A stretch of 64,000 nucleotides of DNA from Acetivibrio clariflavus DSM 19732 (GTDB lineage Bacteria > Bacillota > Clostridia > Acetivibrionales > Acetivibrionaceae). How positions within the stretch are numbered: the stretch's first letter is position 1; every line of letters starts with the position of its first letter. Positions 28,174-39,002 of the stretch are shown here, piece after piece. The notes under the pieces were generated by a model. The model searched no databases. It saw only the letters and a program-made list of their open reading frames with translations, and was not told the DNA's origin. The stretch spans positions 62,001 to 126,000 of the forward strand of contig NC_016627.1 in the NCBI RefSeq assembly GCF_000237085.1, read 5' to 3'. A program made the position numbers and the translations under genes.

Positions 28174-31100
28174 TTAAGTTCCGGACATATTATAATTGGT
28201 TAAAATATTGTAAAGAATAACGGCGGCTTCGGCTCTGGTTGCATAATCTTTTGGTGCAAGTATCGTACTGCTTTTGCCATTGATAATTTTTTCGCCGTTC
28301 AATAGTGCCATGCTTATTAAGGCATAGTCAGATATGTCATCTCTGTCTGAATATTTGTCGAGAATGCTTATGTCGTTTTCAGGCAGAGGATTGCCGGAAA
28401 TTTTTAAAACTCTTGCCAATATGACGGCAATATCTTCTCTTTTTATAGGTTCATAGGGATAGAAGAAGTTATTTCCTATACCTGAAACTATACCCATGTT
28501 TTTGGCGATCATTACATTTTTATAGAACCAATGTTCGGGTTTCACATCTTCAAAAGTTCCGACTGGGGTTTTTTCAAATTTAAAACCGGCAACTACAAGG
28601 CTTATAAACTCTGCCCGGGTTATTTTATCATTGGGTGCAAATAAGTTTGGATTTGCCGATTTTCCTTTTATTATACCTCTTGCTGCCAAATATTCAATGG
28701 GACTTTTGGCCCATGGCACAGAATTTAAATCCTCAAAAGGTTTAATAGCTTGAGTGACTGCGGAAGATGTATTGGTGTAATCTGTATATAATGATTCGCT
28801 AAAGGCCATCACTCTGTAATAATACTCTTTTCCTGCTTCAACACTATTGTCAGTGTACTTTTCTATGTTTGGACCGGTTCTTGCAATTTCTTTAAATTCG
28901 TTCTTGCCGGTCTTTCTTTCAATGATAAACCCCTGTTCACCTGATGAGTTGTCTCTCCACTCAAGTGTAATGGCTGAGGAAGATATGGCTTTGGCGGAAA
29001 GACCTGATGGAGCCGCCAGGTTTTGTATAAGTACTTCACATTCCTCACTTTCTGCACTTAAGAAGTGAGTTGAGTTGTAAGATTTAACCCTGAAAATATA
29101 TTTAACATCCGGTTTGAGTTTATCCACCGTAAAGCTTGTTATATTGGACTTGACACTGCCGATTTGTTTCCAGGCAGTGCTTGAACCGGTTTTTTGCTCA
29201 ATTATAAAATTAGTTTCGTTATCTGAGTTGTCCTCCCATGTAAGCATTATCTTTGATTCGGAAAGGATGACGGCTTTTAAGTTTGAGGGAGCAGGAATTG
29301 CATATCCTTCAACAGTGACTTCATCCGAGTAATCAGAAGAATGGTCTCCCTTTATCGATTTTAATCTGTAGGTATAACTTGATCCTGGTTTTAGCAAGTT
29401 GTCATACCAGGTGTTTCCTTCATCAGCTGAAATGGTATCTATAACAACAAAAGAACCGTCACCGATTTTTCGCTCAATAACAAAGTACTCGGCACCATAG
29501 GATTTGTCAAGCCAGGTTAATCTTATTGTATCGGCTGAACTCCATGATGCTTTGAGATTTTGAGGAGCTTTTAGCTTGGTATGAGCTGCTACGCCGGTAT
29601 CGTTGTTTGGATAGGGTTTTGAATATACATCTTCTTTGAGAACCGCCTTGACCCTGTAATAGTATTGGTTATTGTCAGTAAGAGCGATATCGTTGTAACT
29701 TGTAAATCCAACCGGCAGAAGAGCTATAATTTCCCAACTTCCGTTTGAACCGCTTTTTCTTTCTATAGCAGTGGCATAGTTTCCTAACTCTGTGTAAGTC
29801 CAAGTCAATTCGATTTCGTTTGTGGATATTGCTGTAGCTGTCAATGAAGCAGGAGAATCTTTTAACAAAGATGTGGAAAGAGTAAGCTCCTTGGTATAGG
29901 ATTTGGCATTGCCGTATGGGTTATAGGGTATAACTCTGTAAGTATAGGTTTTATCAGCAGAAAGTGTCCCATCGGTGTAAGTAGTAACATTTGCCGGTAC
30001 CTCAGCTATTTTTGTGAAACCTTCAGAACCGGACTTCCTTTCTATTATGAAACCAAGTTCGTTGTCCGAGTTATCGTTCCAGTAAAGTATCACTTTTGAA
30101 GAAGAGACAATATCTGCACTTAGCGAATGGGCAGCAGCGGGAGGACCGGTATATATATAGTATTCTGAACTTGAAGCTGAAATGCCTTTTTCATTGAATG
30201 CCGTAATCCTATAGTAATATCCGGTATTAAGTTCAATGTTGTCGGTATCGGAATACGATGAAATATTGCTATCAAGTACTGATAAAACTGTATAGTTTTT
30301 ACTGGAGGCTTTTCTTCTTTCAACTTTTAACTTGTAGTCCCATCCTTGAGGGTTTGTCCAGCTTAAGTCAATTCTGCGGGCATTGACGGGCACGCACTGT
30401 AAATTTTTTGGAGAAAGAATTCTGGTTACAGGATTTGATATATTGCTGTAACCTCTAAAGGTTTCGGTATTTATACTCAGACGGTATCTGTATGTACCGT
30501 CACCGGCAGAGGAGTCGATAGCATAGGTGCTGTTCTTTTTGATATTACTTACAATGGTTGTCCATGGGCCCCATGAATTTTCCGAGTATACCGAGCGTTC
30601 CAATACGAACTTTTCAATATCGGCATTTGGACCCCAGGAAATTTTAATTTGATTATTGTCCAAAGCAGCGGTAATAGTAGGCAATTCTACAGGTGTAACG
30701 GTTATTGCAGAAGAATGGGGAGAATTGTGGCCTTTGCCGTCACCGGAAACAAGTTGATATTTTACCGATTTATTGGCTTCAAGGGACGGGTCTATAAAAG
30801 TAATGGATGTTCCGTCATCAGGCAAATTGGCTATTACTCCATCGTTAACCTTTATTACTGAAGTTTCGCGAACAGCCTTGGAATTGTTAATCCAATTCAG
30901 GGTTACCGATTTTTTATTTAAATCCACATAATATGAGACAATGGAAGGTGCTTTCATTTGTGTCGTTGTAGCGCTTTTGCTGGCTGTTTGAATAACCTCT
31001 CCGTCTGAGTTTACTGCGGTAACGGTATAATTATATGTAGTTTCAGGCATTAGGTCGGTATCGGAATAGCTTAAGAAATTTCTTTCGGTGTCGACGTTTA

Positions 31101-31323
31101 TTATTTTTATTACTGTATTGTCCCTGGCAACTTTGTAGTAAACCGAATCGGCAACAGAAGTCCAATTTAAGTTTATCTGTGTATCGGAATTGGCAACGGA
31201 AGTACTAATATTGAGTGTAAAAGCGGCTTTTACTGATATACCAGCAGCAATTGATATAATAATTACTGCTGGTATTATCAGGAATAATTTTAAAGATTTA
31301 TATGTATGCATATTTATAAGCAT
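28174..31323 (-). CDS. Secreted S-layer-anchored protein with nine Fn3-like repeats and three SLH domains
   Basis: 1049 residues from the ATG at 31323, 6 bases after GAGGG; longer in-frame starts carry no site. A signal peptide (about 1-34) is followed by nine fibronectin type III-like modules of about 90 residues (34-870). The best conserved copies share an ITLEWRDNS...GFIIERKTG...YYYRV pattern. Three SLH domains (about 870-1049; FEDLNSVPWAKSPIEYL, GTFEDVKPEHWFY, TRAEAAVILYNIL) hold it to secondary wall polymer. No catalytic module is present, so it is probably a surface scaffold, adhesin or structural protein. It is transcribed alone. Confidence 0.9.
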   Translation of the reverse strand: MLINMHTYKSLKLFLIIPAVIIISIAAGISVKAAFTLNISTSVANSDTQINLNWTSVADSVYYKVARDNTVIKIINVDTERNFLSYSDTDLMPETTYNYTVTAVNSDGEVIQTASKSATTTQMKAPSIVSYYVDLNKKSVTLNWINNSKAVRETSVIKVNDGVIANLPDDGTSITFIDPSLEANKSVKYQLVSGDGKGHNSPHSSAITVTPVELPTITAALDNNQIKISWGPNADIEKFVLERSVYSENSWGPWTTIVSNIKKNSTYAIDSSAGDGTYRYRLSINTETFRGYSNISNPVTRILSPKNLQCVPVNARRIDLSWTNPQGWDYKLKVERRKASSKNYTVLSVLDSNISSYSDTDNIELNTGYYYRITAFNEKGISASSSEYYIYTGPPAAAHSLSADIVSSSKVILYWNDNSDNELGFIIERKSGSEGFTKIAEVPANVTTYTDGTLSADKTYTYRVIPYNPYGNAKSYTKELTLSTSLLKDSPASLTATAISTNEIELTWTYTELGNYATAIERKSGSNGSWEIIALLPVGFTSYNDIALTDNNQYYYRVKAVLKEDVYSKPYPNNDTGVAAHTKLKAPQNLKASWSSADTIRLTWLDKSYGAEYFVIERKIGDGSFVVIDTISADEGNTWYDNLLKPGSSYTYRLKSIKGDHSSDYSDEVTVEGYAIPAPSNLKAVILSESKIMLTWEDNSDNETNFIIEQKTGSSTAWKQIGSVKSNITSFTVDKLKPDVKYIFRVKSYNSTHFLSAESEECEVLIQNLAAPSGLSAKAISSSAITLEWRDNSSGEQGFIIERKTGKNEFKEIARTGPNIEKYTDNSVEAGKEYYYRVMAFSESLYTDYTNTSSAVTQAIKPFEDLNSVPWAKSPIEYLAARGIIKGKSANPNLFAPNDKITRAEFISLVVAGFKFEKTPVGTFEDVKPEHWFYKNVMIAKNMGIVSGIGNNFFYPYEPIKREDIAVILARVLKISGNPLPENDISILDKYSDRDDISDYALISMALLNGEKIINGKSSTILAPKDYATRAEAAVILYNILTNYNMSGT

Positions 31324-31444
31324 GAACATCCCTCGCATGTATAGATAGTAATAAAAATTAAATCTATACATTTTTTATCGAAAGATTTCATCAAAAAGTT
31401 AATATTACGTTGGGCCGCTTTTACAGATAATCTGTTTCAATATA

Positions 31445-32839
31445 TCAATTTTTTGACTGAATATATTGATCTATTGCTTTTGCTGCTTTTTTACCTGCAC
31501 CCATAGCAAGGATAACGGTAGCAGCACCGGTTACGGCATCTCCGCCGGCAAAAACACCCGGTTTACTGGTTGCCAAAGTTTCTTCGTTTACAATTATTCC
31601 GCCCCATTTTTGAGTAGTAAGTCCCGGAGTTGTTGACGTTATTAAAGGATTTGGGGTCTGGCCTATGGCAATTATAACCGTGTCAACATCGATAACATGC
31701 TCAGAATTCGGTTTGGGTACCGGTTTTTTTCTGCCGGAGGCGTCTGGCTCACCCAGTTCCATTTCAATACATTCCATGCCTTTAACCCATCCATCCTCGG
31801 TACCGATAATTCTTACTGGGTTGGTAAGAAGCTTGAAAATAATACCTTCTTCCTTGGCGTGATGAATTTCTTCCAATCGGGCAGGCATTTCTTCTTCGGA
31901 ACGTCTGTATATGACATATACGTTATCCGCGCCAAGTCTTTTTGCACTTCGGGCAGCATCCATGGCAACATTGCCGCCGCCAACAACAGCAACTGTTTTG
32001 CCTACTTTGACCGGTGTATCGTTATCGGGGAATTTGTATGCTTTCATAAGGTTTATCCTTGTCAGGAATTCATTGGCTGAATATACTCCATTTAGATTTT
32101 CGCCCTCTATACCCAAAAAACTGGGGAGGCCTGCACCGGAAGCAATGAATATTGCTTTATAACCTTCATTAAATAGTTCATCTAAGGTAAATACCTTTCC
32201 AATAACCATGTTGGTTTTAATTTCAACTCCAAGTCTTTTGACCAAGTCAATTTCTTTTTGTACCAGTTCTTTAGGCAGCCTGAATTCCGGAATTCCATAC
32301 ATCAGGACACCTCCCGGGGTGTGGAAAGCTTCAAAAATGGTTACATCATAGCCCATTTTGGCAAGGTCTCCTGCACACGTGATTCCTGCAGGACCGGAAC
32401 CTATCACGGCAACTTTTTTGTTCAATTTTTCAATTTTTACTTCTTTGGGCTTTGCGTTTGCCATATACCAATCGGCAGCAAATCTTTCGAGTCTGCCAAT
32501 GCCGACCGGTTCGCCCTTTTTTCCCCGTACGCATAATTTTTCGCACTGGGTCTCCTGAGGGCAGACCCTGCCGCAAATGGCGGGAAGGCTATTGGTTTCC
32601 GTGATTTTTTCATAGGCTTCTTCAAACCTGCCTTCGGCCACAAGTTTTATAAAATCGGGTATCTGGACATTTACCGGACATCCTTCCACACAGGGTCTGT
32701 GTTTGCATTGAAGACATCTTTGAGCCTCTTCCTTTGCCATCTCTTCCGTATACCCCAGTGCCACTTCAAGGAAATTTTTGTTCCTCACATTAGGGTCCTG
32801 TTCCGGCATAGGTACTTTTTTCGGTGACATATTAGGCAT
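31445..32839 (-). CDS. nfnB: NADH-dependent reduced ferredoxin:NADP+ oxidoreductase large subunit NfnB (GltA-like)
   Basis: 464 residues from the ATG at 32839, 8 bases after AGAGG; an in-frame GTG at 32848 is part of the same site. The N-terminal Fer4_20 domain has CLQCKHRPCVEGCP and ICGRVCPQETQCEKLC. Two Rossmann folds follow: FAD, VAVIGSGPAGITCAGDLA; NADPH, VAVVGGGNVAMDAARSAKRLG; and a C-terminal GDAVTGAATVILAMGAG. Alone it resembles the glutamate synthase small subunit or SudA, but the adjoining nfnA and the absence of gltB point to Nfn. Nfn bifurcates electrons between NADPH and ferredoxin/NADH. The start overlaps the end of nfnA by 8 bases. Confidence 0.92.
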   Translation of the reverse strand: MPNMSPKKVPMPEQDPNVRNKNFLEVALGYTEEMAKEEAQRCLQCKHRPCVEGCPVNVQIPDFIKLVAEGRFEEAYEKITETNSLPAICGRVCPQETQCEKLCVRGKKGEPVGIGRLERFAADWYMANAKPKEVKIEKLNKKVAVIGSGPAGITCAGDLAKMGYDVTIFEAFHTPGGVLMYGIPEFRLPKELVQKEIDLVKRLGVEIKTNMVIGKVFTLDELFNEGYKAIFIASGAGLPSFLGIEGENLNGVYSANEFLTRINLMKAYKFPDNDTPVKVGKTVAVVGGGNVAMDAARSAKRLGADNVYVIYRRSEEEMPARLEEIHHAKEEGIIFKLLTNPVRIIGTEDGWVKGMECIEMELGEPDASGRKKPVPKPNSEHVIDVDTVIIAIGQTPNPLITSTTPGLTTQKWGGIIVNEETLATSKPGVFAGGDAVTGAATVILAMGAGKKAAKAIDQYIQSKN

Positions 32840-33677
32840 TATCGACACCTCTCAATCTGCATTTATGAGCATCTAAAGATACTTGCTCTTCTTTCTTGTA
32901 CATGAGCTGTCTTCTCATGGCTTCATCGAAATCAACTTCATGACCGTCAAAATCGGGGCCGTCTACGCATGCAAATTTGATTTTGCCGCCAACTGTTACA
33001 CGGCATCCTCCACACATGCCTGTTCCATCTATCATTATGGGGTTCATGCTTACTATCGTCTTTATATTGTATTGTTTAGTAAGATTGCTTACAGCCTTCA
33101 TCATAACAAGAGGGCCTATAGCAATTACCAAATCGTATTTATTTCCTTCTTCCAAAAGTTTTTTCAATACATCAGTTACAAATCCCTTGTTTCCGTTCGA
33201 ACCGTCATCGGTGGTTATAAAAACTCTGTTGCTTACAGACTTTAATTCCTCTTCCAAAATAATAAGTTCTTTATTTCTGAATCCTGCAATTGCATCAACT
33301 TCAGCACCTAGACTATGAAGCTTTTTGGCTTGCGGAAATGCAATTGCCGTACCTAATCCGCCGCCAATAACGGCAGCTTTTTTTACACCTTCAAGGTGTG
33401 ATGGAACGCCTAGAGGTCCGACAAAGTCCAGTATGGCATCTCCTTCTTCTAAATTACCCAAAATTTCAGTAGTTTTACCGACTATCTGAAAGATTATTGT
33501 AACAGTGCCCTTTTCTCTGTCATAATCTGCTATAGTTAAAGGTATGCGTTCTCCTTCGTCGTTTACCCTTAAAATTATGAACTGACCTGGCTCTGCTTTT
33601 CTGGCTATTAATGGGGCTTCAACTTCCATTAATGTAACCGAAGGGTTCAAGATTTGCTTCCTGACTATTCTGAACAT
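32832..33677 (-). CDS. nfnA: NfnA, FAD/2Fe-2S small subunit
   Basis: 281 residues, ATG with AAAGGAGG upstream. A ferredoxin reductase-type FAD domain (PGQFIILRVNDEGERIPLTIAD) is followed by an NAD-binding domain (AAVIGGGLGTAIAFPQAKKL). A C-terminal 2Fe-2S domain of the DHODB electron transfer type has GMCGGCRVTVGGKIKFACVD and GPDFDGHEVDF. It binds NAD(H) and one FAD in the Nfn heterodimer. PyrK-like proteins share this fold, but no pyrD is near and nfnB is directly downstream. Confidence 0.92.
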   Translation of the reverse strand: MFRIVRKQILNPSVTLMEVEAPLIARKAEPGQFIILRVNDEGERIPLTIADYDREKGTVTIIFQIVGKTTEILGNLEEGDAILDFVGPLGVPSHLEGVKKAAVIGGGLGTAIAFPQAKKLHSLGAEVDAIAGFRNKELIILEEELKSVSNRVFITTDDGSNGNKGFVTDVLKKLLEEGNKYDLVIAIGPLVMMKAVSNLTKQYNIKTIVSMNPIMIDGTGMCGGCRVTVGGKIKFACVDGPDFDGHEVDFDEAMRRQLMYKKEEQVSLDAHKCRLRGVDNA

Positions 33678-34035
33678 TTTTAAAACCTCCTTTTAAGGAA
33701 GACACAATATCTGTTCATTTCATTGTATCACTTATTTTGAATTTGTTTAAGTGTTATTTTTTTATAAATGTTATATTTTGTATGAAAATTAATTAATATG
33801 GATTACTTTAAGTATATGGTCAAAATTGATATTTGATTTCGATTGTAAGTAAAATTTCAAATAATTATATGTATGGGTTGCATATACTATGGATATTTTT
33901 CAGTCAATATTATATATTTTTATTATTATTACTTTGAAGAATAATTGTAAATTACTGTTGAGGAATATATTTGATTTTCAAGCGGAAATCAAATTTAGCA
34001 AAAAACACAATTCAAAAAATATCTGGGAGGTACAT
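33678..34035. promoter_or_regulatory. Divergent promoter region between nfnA and the GH18-like gene
   Basis: 358 AT-rich bases between two divergent starts. An open frame continues upstream of the GH18-like start to 33889 but has no ribosome site and a low-complexity sequence, so I treat it as non-coding. No clear promoter hexamers could be fixed. Confidence 0.4.
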
Positions 34036-35307
34036 ATGAAGAGAAGTCTATTTTGTTTAATATTGGTACATATCATGATTACTTGTTTTTCACCTATGGT
34101 ATTGGCACAAGAGAATAAAGCAATAGCAGTTTTTATTGACGATCTGCCTGTCGTTTTTGATACTGAACCTACAATTCAGAACGGCAGGATACTTGTGCCC
34201 TTCCGGGCTATTGCAGAGGCATTGGGGGTACAAGTAGACTGGGATGGAGATACAAAGACAGTTAATGCTACAGACGGAAAAATAAATGTCAGATTACAAA
34301 TCGGAGATAAAACTGCCTATTGCAATAATACTCCTGTTTCTCTGGATGTTTCTCCGATTATCTCAAGCGGGAGAACATTAATTCCTCTAAGGTTTTTTAG
34401 CGAAGCATACAATTGTAAAGTAGATTGGGACGGCGTAAACAGAACGGCAAAAATTTTTTCTCCTCCAAAAGAGATGTCTGTAACAGGTTTTTATGCACTT
34501 GGGGACAGCAGGACAAGCAGTTGGACTGACCTTTTTGGAATTCCCTATCCCGAAACAACCGTTGGCAATACAGATGTAGTGAATCAACTTTCATTGGGCT
34601 GGTACAGTATTGATAAAGACGGTAAATTGCTGACGGAAAGCAGGACAGGATGGCAAAGACCGGATGGTTGGGAGGACGTGTTGAAAGCAGCAAGTAAGTA
34701 CCAAATGGCAACGGAGATGACGATACACGCCACTGACGGAGACGGCACTTTGACATCACTGCTGAACAATGACACTGCCATATTAACAGCAGTCAGCAAT
34801 ATAATTGAGGAAGCTTCAATGTATCATGGCATAAACCTGGATTTTGAAGGTTTGGGCTTTAAGGATGTAGGTGAGCAATTATTGGCAACTCAAAGTGCGT
34901 TTAACAGGTTTGTTCAGCTTTTGGCTGAACAGGCACATAATTTAGGCCTTAAACTTACGCTTACCCTGCATGCCCCTAACAGTGTTTATAAGGGCTATGA
35001 TTATAAAGCTTTGGCAGGATACGCCGACAGGATCATAATTATGGCTTATGACTATGGCACAAAGCCTGAACCAAGTGATCTTGTTATTCAAGCTGTTGAG
35101 CAGTCTTTAAAATATGTACCGAAAGAAAAACTTGTACTTGGTATTTCAGTACCCAATGAAAATCCGGATAGCCTGGTTTCAAAAGTAGGAATTGCCAAAA
35201 GGTACAGACTTGAGGGGATTGCCCTATGGAGACTTGGTCTTTTGACAGACGAGATGTGGGGTACGTTAAAAGCAACAGTAAAAGTTAAAGAGAATTCAGA
35301 AAACTGA
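34036..35307 (+). CDS. Secreted GH18-like protein with copper amine oxidase N-domain
   Basis: 423 residues from the ATG at 34036, preceded by GGGAGG at 6 bases. A signal peptide (1-24, ending in VLAQ) is followed by a copper-amine-oxidase-like N-domain (about 30-140; VPFRAIAEALGVQVDWDGD and IPLRFFSEAYNCKVDWDG repeats). This is a wall or substrate-binding module common in clostridia. The rest is a GH18 TIM barrel of YaaH/SleL type with YHGINLDFEGL. The usual DxxDxDxE becomes xxNLDFE, keeping the final D-x-E acid. It probably acts on peptidoglycan or chitin-like polymer; the substrate is not determined. Confidence 0.82.
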   Translation: MKRSLFCLILVHIMITCFSPMVLAQENKAIAVFIDDLPVVFDTEPTIQNGRILVPFRAIAEALGVQVDWDGDTKTVNATDGKINVRLQIGDKTAYCNNTPVSLDVSPIISSGRTLIPLRFFSEAYNCKVDWDGVNRTAKIFSPPKEMSVTGFYALGDSRTSSWTDLFGIPYPETTVGNTDVVNQLSLGWYSIDKDGKLLTESRTGWQRPDGWEDVLKAASKYQMATEMTIHATDGDGTLTSLLNNDTAILTAVSNIIEEASMYHGINLDFEGLGFKDVGEQLLATQSAFNRFVQLLAEQAHNLGLKLTLTLHAPNSVYKGYDYKALAGYADRIIIMAYDYGTKPEPSDLVIQAVEQSLKYVPKEKLVLGISVPNENPDSLVSKVGIAKRYRLEGIALWRLGLLTDEMWGTLKATVKVKENSEN

Positions 35308-37369
<2,062 letters not shown>

Positions 37370-37387
37370 TTGTTAGTTTTAATATAG

Positions 37388-37421
37388 AGGCGTAGCTTAA
37401 TTAACACAGGCTACGCCTTTT
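37388..37421 (+). terminator. Terminator of gdhA
   Basis: AGGCGTAGC (37388-37396) pairs with GCTACGCCT (37410-37418) around 13 bases, followed by TTTC. Confidence 0.8.
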
Positions 37422-37662
37422 CATATGCTTTTTATCAGGTAAATATTAAAATGCAATTGTATTTTTAGAGTTTTTGTCTTGCAGGAGTAAAGTATTAAGG
37501 TGTACATACTGCTCTTTTTACGGTCTATTTACATAAATTTTAATAAATATATTGTATGGTAATGAAAAATGTATTATTTTATTAATATATATGTTAGTAT
37601 ACATAAATCTTGTTCAACAATGAGGTTGAATGTAATTAACCCAATGGAGGGTAGTAAATAAA

Positions 37663-37821
37663 ATGGATGTGTTGGAAAGTTGCTATTTTTGCGATAACCT
37701 GGTATTTATCGATACTGTTGAGTATTGCGGCTACTATTGTAAAATTACAGGTCGGAAATATTGTTGTAAAGACAGCAATGAGCATTGCTGCGAGAATTAT
37801 TGCTATTCAGTGGAAGAATAG
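37663..37821 (+). CDS. Cysteine-rich 52-residue protein
   Basis: A short frame with GGAGGG 11 bases before its ATG. Nine of 52 residues are cysteine (7, 10, 22, 26, 34, 35, 42, 43, 47), arranged as CxxC, CxxxC, CC, CC and a last C. The rest is rich in Tyr, Asn and Glu. There is no signal peptide or membrane helix. The spacing suggests a metal-binding (zinc or iron-sulfur) or disulfide-rich small protein. It lies alone between the gdhA terminator and the promoter of tRNA-Arg(CCT). I know no named family; a chance frame is unlikely given the codon pattern and ribosome site. Confidence 0.65.
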   Translation: MDVLESCYFCDNLVFIDTVEYCGYYCKITGRKYCCKDSNEHCCENYCYSVEE

Positions 37822-37852
37822 GTAAGTGGAAAATAATAACGAATATGAAGGA

Positions 37853-37881
37853 TTGACAAAGCAGCAAAGATAGTCTATAAT
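37853..37881 (+). promoter_or_regulatory. Consensus sigma-A promoter of tRNA-Arg(CCT)
   Basis: A perfect TTGACA (37853-37858), a 17-base spacer and a perfect TATAAT (37876-37881), 20 bases before the tRNA. Confidence 0.9.
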
Positions 37882-37901
37882 ATAATTCCGTTGAAATGTA
37901 T

Positions 37902-37978
37902 GCGCCCGTAGCTCAGCAGGATAGAGCGTCGGTTTCCTAAACCGCAGGTCGGAGGTTCGAATCCTCTTGGGCGCACCA
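37902..37978 (+). tRNA. tRNA-Arg(CCT)
   Basis: A 77-base cloverleaf, acceptor GCGCCCG/TGGGCGC with one G-T pair, encoded CCA, T-loop GGTTCGAATCC. The anticodon loop TTCCTAA gives CCT, reading AGG. The first pair of the anticodon stem is a T-C mismatch. Confidence 0.96.
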
Positions 37979-37986
37979 GATTGTGG

Positions 37987-38020
37987 TCGCTTGAATTAAT
38001 AATTCGAGCGATTTTTTACT
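37987..38020 (+). terminator. Terminator after tRNA-Arg(CCT)
   Basis: TCGCTTGAATT (37987-37997) pairs with AATTCGAGCGA (38001-38011), one G-U pair and a 3-base loop, followed by TTTTTTACTTTT. Confidence 0.9.
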
Positions 38021-38143
38021 TTTAAGACTATGGAAGATATCCCTTGAAAATATTTGCTAAACGATTTGTGAATAATGGGTTTGACAACGGTATTATTTTT
38101 AGTTATAATTTATTAGCAATATAGCTTTGTAGGAGAGCGTTAA

Positions 38144-38608
38144 TTGGAACAAGGTTACCTTTTTATGAGAGAAGCTTTAAAGGAAGCTAAAAAGGCTTAT
38201 AATAAGGATGAGACTCCCGTTGGAGCAGTTATCGTAAAAGACGGTATTATTGTAGCAAGGGCTCATAATGAAAAAGAATTAAAGAAGGATCCTACCCTTC
38301 ATGCAGAGATATCGGCTATAAGGAAAGCGTGTAAGAAACTTGGCACTTGGCGACTTAATGACTGTGATATGTATGTTACTCTGGAACCTTGTGCAATGTG
38401 TGCCGGGGCAATTATTCAAGCGAGAATCGGGAGACTCTTTATTGGTGCTCTTGATCCGAAAGCCGGTGCTGTTGGCTCTGTAGTTGATCTTTTAAGTGAA
38501 AAGAAGTTTAATCATAGGGTTGAAGTTTCCTATGGATTGCTTATGGAAGAGTGTTCAAATATTTTAAAGGATTTTTTTAAGGAACTTAGGCAGAGAAAAA
38601 ACAATTAA
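38144..38608 (+). CDS. tadA: tRNA adenosine(34) deaminase TadA
   Basis: 154 residues from a TTG with AGGAG 8 bases upstream. The zinc deaminase motifs are complete: H53-A-E55 (LHAEISAI) and PCAMCAGA with C83 and C86. TadA converts A34 of tRNA-Arg(ACG) to inosine, and that tRNA is encoded at 9830 in this window. It lies between two tRNA genes; the tRNA-Ser starts 11 bases after its stop and may be cotranscribed. Confidence 0.96.
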   Translation: MEQGYLFMREALKEAKKAYNKDETPVGAVIVKDGIIVARAHNEKELKKDPTLHAEISAIRKACKKLGTWRLNDCDMYVTLEPCAMCAGAIIQARIGRLFIGALDPKAGAVGSVVDLLSEKKFNHRVEVSYGLLMEECSNILKDFFKELRQRKNN

Positions 38609-38619
38609 ATTTTATACAT

Positions 38620-38710
38620 GGAGGCGTATCGAAGTGGTCATAACGAGCCTGACTCGAAATCAGGTTGTCGCGCAAGCGGCACGTGAGTTCGAATCTCACC
38701 GCCTCCGCCA
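38620..38710 (+). tRNA. tRNA-Ser(CGA)
   Basis: A 91-base class II tRNA with a long variable arm (TTGTCGCGCAAGCGGCAC region), acceptor GGAGGCG/CGCCTCC, discriminator G and encoded CCA. The anticodon stem CCTGA/TCAGG encloses CTCGAAA, so the anticodon is CGA, reading TCG. Confidence 0.97.
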
Positions 38711-38713
38711 AAG

Positions 38714-38752
38714 AACCTGTTTGCAGTTAATGCGACAGGTTTTAATTTTTTT
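38714..38752 (+). terminator. Terminator after tRNA-Ser
   Basis: AACCTGT (38714-38720) pairs with ACAGGTT (38735-38741), followed by TTAATTTTTTTG. Confidence 0.85.
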
Positions 38753-38846
38753 GTATTAAAACATTATTGCAGCCGAAATAGAACTGTAAAAAATAATTTA
38801 CTGGGGCAAGAATATATGAATGGAGCAACATTAACGGAAGTTATTA

Positions 38847-38875
38847 TTGACACTTTTCATAGACTGTACTAGCAT
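38847..38875 (+). promoter_or_regulatory. Probable promoter of the MATE transporter gene
   Basis: TTGACA (38847-38852), 17 bases, TAGCAT (38870-38875). The start codon lies 127 bases downstream, so a leader of some length is implied. Confidence 0.6.
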
Positions 38876-39002
38876 GGTAATTGTTTTATTTAAAATCATA
38901 AGCTTTGCCACCGGGTAAAGTTTTTAATGTGTTCTGAAACATTCTGCCTGGTCTTGCAAGGAATGTTTTTAGGACACTTTTTTGCTGTGAAGGGAGGATT
39001 AT

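Noticed and set aside
31445-32839. Annotation as glutamate synthase small subunit (GltD/GltA)
   Set aside because: There is no large glutamate synthase subunit nearby, and the overlapping upstream gene is the FAD/2Fe-2S partner typical of Nfn.
33889-34035. N-terminal extension of the GH18-like gene
   Set aside because: The frame is open but low-complexity and lacks a ribosome site, while GGGAGG and a signal peptide mark the start at 34036.
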